The translations under genes were made by a program, and so were the position numbers. The notes beneath the pieces are model-generated. The model made no database searches. It was not told where the DNA came from and was given only the letters and a program-made list of their open reading frames with translations. DNA of 64,000 nt, from NCBI GenBank assembly GCA_040397785.1, contig JBBAVI010000012.1:21362-85361 (forward strand), read 5' to 3'. Positions 61,701 through 64,000 of this stretch are shown here, in pieces. Source of the stretch: M3007 sp040397785. GTDB taxonomy: Bacteria > Bacteroidota > Bacteroidia > Chitinophagales > Saprospiraceae. How positions within the stretch are numbered: the stretch's first letter is position 1; every line of letters starts with the position of its first letter.

Positions 61701-61731
61701 AGAGCACGGCGACGGGATGCAATAATTTCAT
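55777..61731 (-). CDS. Giant secreted adhesin-like protein with CHU_C (type IX secretion) C-terminus
   Basis: 1984 residues with a signal peptide (about 1-22, ending ALSQ-S). The body (about 25-1640) is made of DUF11-like conserved-repeat and Ig-like modules. PKD/Ig-like domains follow (about 1640-1890; e.g. NYTWAGPGVTNN, TGTYSVTVTRSNGC). The last roughly 88 residues are the gliding-motility-associated C-terminal domain: IPNAFTPNGDGKND, IYDRWGEKVYES and PNDVYVYII. This domain directs proteins through the type IX secretion system in Bacteroidota. Cysteines are frequent. It is a surface or released protein, probably adhesive; the ligand is unknown. Confidence 0.92.
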   Translation of the reverse strand: MKLLHPVAVLFFALFSFQIALSQSILITPQNPDALSVCNSDTFIITIRNLSAQVANNGSLTINLPNGLVYEPSTVSGATESNISNVQAPVFTFPPIAVGALQTIKVLLNADCNAAKVLDTGQLFIANLAVQTSVGNAQALTTSIPVETGLVLFDSVDPQFSSGERFDTINRQICVINTRLGPISKLFFEDSHQAGIEIVVANAQNVSQTPVFYKNTFSGAFLAGFGDGDALLEQGEKVCFIEKVIITDCGTPEYNNQSRLRIGWGCDESLCRYDSLLAGIDIKESTRVPNLKMTGIWNPPADYCANLGAIAGFKIRNIGAGNAKDVLLRIKVSEQEFVGIEPNSIRLVSANGTVTPLQPSVVLPRTIGNCNLTFGKDITLVLPFVAAKDSTTLLFDYYNCSAACNEILPTFQLEYFYQKPCPPNGFVSDGLVIAPDIAYKLRQKLQFSANSCLQDNTTYPFQYNISSKRLTEANGVLKIVMELPNGMELSSDCPLLLGGVAPVDTTLVPDPDRPISTLTLTYPLPLSAETDFLVFCLKYTCDTTVFCVDDTTFQDIGGTVVNYDPTGLCSKTCVTPFPVRTYWLPKVDDALKCGANTCEEIFLSLSQNTCKPVENDPVTIDTIISIDTFPGHFVWKMDAYRLNYDLPDLDNNRIADGPGQAKGINVARRRYLSGDTMRVEFRIYVDSGVGMRSFTRSIIQAIYKSDIGVNDNDSFNIVLAKSVFSNQTKFRLLSDSVRVRYADGSAYKALYKGINFPFDQKYVVVKQVNTYPSVILDEVSYYSNLGVIRLDTLYDQGLLPKASIGKGDSLFIYADYKLDFNFIPPSDNTPNPPLVGFRTSGNNLGFGFTANNNQLTIPGQYSGFKTSWTNSAYSLKPCQNSAQVKPFSFRLRIARGNMFPFEVRPLATIRNYDQSKPPQANVVNAQLKYLALQDSLLFLSNAPLPFTQNSAAFELNFDNTFSNPIDEGFFFSTEVTFGPDCSFAKPDTSLQHLTIGFKPGMTTPDSLVEQKFNTLGYFSNQPRLQLNSNDTIVYITKKDFDLDFTIRNSVASPAPNMWVNVVSPSGNGSGFQLFQLPQFQSIAKQNNIFQLNNLNGFNANNYRLTGINTSCISDSLLIIYGWNCSQVTNVSPEICGIDSFWVVLRKESPEIEMDIRAEPASIQICEESDYYEVELYNAKTGYAYDLDLSVNLPPGLDIVPGSCQISYPAGSPYIALADPVNSNGVFQWDINSVQAVIALNGLPGIDQAPKNALKIRFKTRANCGFVANAQPIFGATGFDPCGSATNTLNKPASSLTVNGLNPSYGVIMELISTGTPMLYCGGTQQYKVRTTLLGKPSGTDSIYVLLPASLQYVNGSYTPGQNAPIGTPSTTLEGFRVGIPSNLDNGSVIEFTFSVQIQAGAGCGNDLIIAQSRVSTAAFCATLGTNCTVYFATGTAILPIQIAHPQLDITDANIQNINNTLQVKVNVRNIGTVPAQGVQIQLWYDQNGDGLVSANDVLITTGSANNTLNPNGNITIDLPPLSTLPDLCNLIVLLPADENCTCSDQLFPLKNLQLVAPNEDICSIKAVQVGIPTQNGFQYQWSVPNGSVQCATCASTEFTPPAEAQPGYSETIILLATGPNCSVEYQFTYTFGFPFTLKPNNQTLCEGKQLVLSVTPTGANYTWAGPGVTNNNAATQVLFPLQTGTYSVTVTRSNGCTADTSMLITVLPSDTIQLPALITCQGVPINILGQNTSTAGTYNLLLQKQNGCDSLIRQQLIVKPSTQTQSTQQFCKGDSLKVYNQVFVQNGGQACTTNLGINGCDSTHCVNVVALEPPLIQSPDTIYGQILQNITLTGAGGFNQYAWTPALPDCANCPGGTVRFDTAGYYEYILVISDDQGCGDTVVYRIVVFPPCDAKNVRIPNAFTPNGDGKNDNFKVVDREGAEVVGGIQIYDRWGEKVYESTTQLYWDGTIDGKPAPNDVYVYIIQIICADSPEKLVGDVTLLR

Positions 61732-61771
61732 AGGGGAAAATTGATTAAGGAAAATTCAGGTAAAGTCTTGC

Positions 61772-61779
61772 TAACTTTG
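61772..61779 (+). promoter_or_regulatory. Predicted -7 box for the acyltransferase gene
   Basis: TAACTTTG, 19 bases before the GTG start at 61799, in the divergent region with the giant adhesin gene. Confidence 0.45.
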
Positions 61780-61798
61780 CGGGGCAAATTCAGTTCTC

Positions 61799-62536
61799 GT
61801 GTTTCTATTTCGCAAATTTTGGGCCATTTATGCCGTAGTACTGTTTCTTACCCTGATGACCTTCAGCGTTCCTGTACTTTTATTCAATATGCTGGTGTTT
61901 CGCGGTCCAAAAGCATTGCGAAATAATATTTGGTATTTGCATCATGTGTTTACCCCGACGTTTCTTTTGCTCATTGGTATTCGGCTTCAAATTGAAGGCA
62001 GTGCGCACCTGGATCCCAACCGATCCTATATTATAGTAGGAAATCACCGCTCTTCCCTCGATTTTATTGTCAATGCGGCGGCCTTCCCAGGCGTTTATCA
62101 ATATTTGGCAAAGCAAGAGTTGATGAAAATTCCGGTTTTCGGTTGGGTCGTACGCAATATGTGTCTGATCGTTGATCGGACCAGTGCGATGAGCCGTGCG
62201 CGCAGTGTAGTGGCTATCAAACAACAACTATCAGCCGGTTGGAGCGTTTTTATTTATCCAGAAGGCAGTCGGAATGCAACGGATGAACCCTTGGCACCTT
62301 TTTTTGATGGTGCGTTTCGCATCGCTATTCAGACAAAAGCACCCATTGCTGTACAAACTATTGTAAATATAGGTGCTGTGAGCGATTCAACCCGTTTTGG
62401 TGAATTAAAACCTGGAAATTTGCGTATCATATGGGACAAACCTATTGAAACAGCCGATTTACAATCGTCGCACATCGAATCCTTAAAATTGGAAGTGGAA
62501 GCCATTATGCGCAACCATTTACAAAACGAAGCCTAA
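61799..62536 (+). CDS. plsC: 1-acyl-sn-glycerol-3-phosphate acyltransferase (PlsC-like)
   Basis: 245 residues; acylates lysophosphatidic acid to phosphatidic acid at the inner membrane. An N-terminal hydrophobic region (about 8-33) is followed by the four acyltransferase blocks, with NHRSSLD (NHxxxxD catalytic motif) and YPEGSR (acceptor-phosphate site) plainly visible. The start is GTG at 61799; no ATG fits before the hydrophobic segment. The family also includes related acyltransferases of ornithine lipids, so the exact acceptor is probable, not certain. Confidence 0.9.
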   Translation: MFLFRKFWAIYAVVLFLTLMTFSVPVLLFNMLVFRGPKALRNNIWYLHHVFTPTFLLLIGIRLQIEGSAHLDPNRSYIIVGNHRSSLDFIVNAAAFPGVYQYLAKQELMKIPVFGWVVRNMCLIVDRTSAMSRARSVVAIKQQLSAGWSVFIYPEGSRNATDEPLAPFFDGAFRIAIQTKAPIAVQTIVNIGAVSDSTRFGELKPGNLRIIWDKPIETADLQSSHIESLKLEVEAIMRNHLQNEA

Positions 62537-62583
62537 CATTTTTTGCACTATAAAGCGCGTTTGAAAATAAAAAATTACTGTTT

Positions 62584-63942
62584 ATGCAATACAAAAACAA
62601 TATTCTGGAAACGATTGGCAATACGCCCTTAGTGAAGTTGAACGGGGTGGCTTCCGACATTCCCTGCCTGGTACTTGGCAAGGTGGAAACGTTCAATCCG
62701 GGCAACAGCATCAAAGACCGGATGGCGGTTAAAATGATCGATGATGCTGAAAAACGCGGCGACCTCAAGCCAGGCGGTACCATTATTGAATGTACTTCCG
62801 GCAATACAGGCATGGGCTTGGCGCTGGTGGGTTGTGTACGTGGATACCGCTGCATTTTTACGACCACCGACAAACAAAGCAAAGAAAAAGTGGATGTGCT
62901 AAAAGCAGTGGGTTCGGAAGTAATAGTTTGTCCAACCAACGTAGAACCCGATGATCCACGCTCCTACTATTCGGTAGCGCGCCGCTTGAGCCAAGAAATT
63001 CCCAACTCTTTTTGGTGCAACCAATACGACAACCTGAGCAACCGCCAGGCGCATTATGAATCTACTGGTCCAGAAATCTGGGAACAAACCGCCGGTAAAA
63101 TCACCCATTTGGTGGTTGGGGTTGGTACCGGCGGCACGGTAAGCGGTGTAGCAAAATACTTAAAAGAGCAAAACCCAAACATTAAAATTTGGGGTGCTGA
63201 TACCTATGGCTCGGTATTTAAAAAGTACCACGAAACGGGCATTTTTGATACAAAAGAGATCTATCCGTACATCACAGAAGGCATTGGCGAAGATATTTTG
63301 CCTAAAAATGTGGATTTCAGCCTGATTGATTTATTCGAAAAGGTGGGCGATAAAGATGCGGCTTTGTGGGCACGTCGTTTGGCCAAAGAAGAAGGTTTGT
63401 TGTTGGGCTATTCAGCGGGTAGTGCGTTCGGTGCCTTGTGGCAATTGCGCGATAAACTGAACAAAGACGATGTGGTAGTCGTCATTTTTCATGACAGTGG
63501 CAGCCGTTATGTTGGCAAAATATACAACGATGACTGGATGCGTGAGCGCGGCTTTTTGGAGGATGAAATGAAATTGAGCGACCTGATTGCACGCAAAAAA
63601 GACCGCCGTTTCATCAGCCTGCAAGCAACCGATACCGTGCGCAATGCCTTTGCAATTATGAAAGCCCACGATATCAGTCAGATGCCCGTCATGGATGGTG
63701 ATGTGATCGTTGGGTCTATCACAGAAACCCAGGTTTTGCATATTTTGCTGGAAAACCCACTGCAAAACTCCGAAAAAGCCCTGCGCATGGTAATGGGCGA
63801 TGCCTTCCCAATGGTAAAAGACAGCACACCGATCAGCCAACTCAACCGGTATATCAATAAAGAAATTCCAGCGGTTATAGCCTCCGATCGTTCTGGCGGC
63901 TTGCATATTGTTACGCAATATGATTTGATCCAGGCAATTTAA
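62584..63942 (+). CDS. Cystathionine beta-synthase / cysteine synthase with CBS domains
   Basis: 452 residues. The PLP-dependent fold-II domain (about 1-325) has NPGNSIKDR with the PLP lysine (about 44), TSGNTG for substrate carboxylate binding and VGTGGTVSG for phosphate. Two C-terminal CBS motifs (about 335-452, e.g. MKAHDISQMPVMDGD) may bind adenosyl ligands. This architecture is called cystathionine beta-synthase in Bacteroidota, joining serine and homocysteine; cysteine-synthase activity is also possible. It starts about 50 bp after plsC on the same strand. Two hairpins follow its stop. Confidence 0.93.
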   Translation: MQYKNNILETIGNTPLVKLNGVASDIPCLVLGKVETFNPGNSIKDRMAVKMIDDAEKRGDLKPGGTIIECTSGNTGMGLALVGCVRGYRCIFTTTDKQSKEKVDVLKAVGSEVIVCPTNVEPDDPRSYYSVARRLSQEIPNSFWCNQYDNLSNRQAHYESTGPEIWEQTAGKITHLVVGVGTGGTVSGVAKYLKEQNPNIKIWGADTYGSVFKKYHETGIFDTKEIYPYITEGIGEDILPKNVDFSLIDLFEKVGDKDAALWARRLAKEEGLLLGYSAGSAFGALWQLRDKLNKDDVVVVIFHDSGSRYVGKIYNDDWMRERGFLEDEMKLSDLIARKKDRRFISLQATDTVRNAFAIMKAHDISQMPVMDGDVIVGSITETQVLHILLENPLQNSEKALRMVMGDAFPMVKDSTPISQLNRYINKEIPAVIASDRSGGLHIVTQYDLIQAI

Positions 63943-63950
63943 CCCCGCTC

Positions 63951-63995
63951 GCGCGCGGTTCTACCGCGTGTGTCGATCATTGGGGCTCTGCCCCA
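63951..63995. repeat. Two adjacent GC-rich hairpins at the right window edge
   Basis: CGCGGT-TCT-ACCGCG (63954-63968, extendable with wobble pairs) and TGGGGC-TCT-GCCCCA (63981-63995) are perfect stems sharing the loop TCT. They lie 9 bases after the preceding stop codon, and the region is much richer in G and C than its surroundings. It looks like a REP-type repeat; the element may continue past the window. Confidence 0.6.
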
Positions 63996-64000
63996 CGGGT

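Overview
The window looks like a chromosomal segment of a free-living Bacteroidota, probably close to the Saprospiraceae. The family name is inference; the phylum is well supported. Reasons: many genes are preceded by the Bacteroidota sigma-factor -7 box TAnnTTTG; a 1984-residue secreted protein ends in the gliding-motility-associated (CHU_C, type IX secretion) C-terminal domain; there are a BshB1 deacetylase, a WG-repeat lipoprotein, small secreted beta-barrel proteins and an NtrC-like regulator beside miaB. No rRNA, tRNA, CRISPR array, prophage or IS transposase was seen.

Layout. 1-16 kb is mostly housekeeping: icd (cut by the left edge), waaA with a beta-barrel gene, a GlcD-type oxidase, a DUF72 protein, two peptidases, an Lrp regulator, a ccmB-ccmC-ccmD-gdhA operon, accD, a HAD phosphatase and ychF. 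16-20 kb has an ACP phosphodiesterase, a zinc-type dehydrogenase, an NTF2-like protein and the WG-repeat lipoprotein. 20.1-29.1 kb is the accessory core. It starts with an Rpn/YhgA-type PD-(D/E)XK nuclease whose C-terminal 69 residues are repeated as a separate in-frame small ORF right behind it. A five-gene, translationally coupled operon follows: SWIM zinc finger, DUF5691, YehL-type MoxR AAA+, DUF5682, VWA. Similar near-palindromic AT-rich sites lie in front of rpn and in front of the operon.

29-45.5 kb returns to core functions: a TlpA-like thioredoxin, a sigma-54 activator, two paralogous beta-barrel proteins, miaB, a DUF1573 protein, two esterases, a FAD oxidoreductase, tdk, purH, nth, bshB1 and an arginine decarboxylase. 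45.5-49.7 kb holds a VOC protein, two convergent abutting accessory ATPases (AAA_14/DUF4143 and AAA_9/PD-(D/E)XK), a repeat element and an Rrf2 regulator. 49.7-64 kb holds envelope genes (a 1657-residue TamB-like protein, a coiled-coil membrane protein, the giant CHU_C adhesin), a PlsC-type acyltransferase and a cystathionine beta-synthase/cysteine synthase with CBS domains.

The candidates most worth following are (i) the rpn gene with its stand-alone C-terminal duplicate, which resembles a nuclease/antitoxin pair, and (ii) the five-gene MoxR-VWA operon next to it. Several inverted-repeat elements (10970-11102, 13920-13975, 49035-49288) sit at or just after stop codons. Protein family calls are made by reading motifs; no database search was run.
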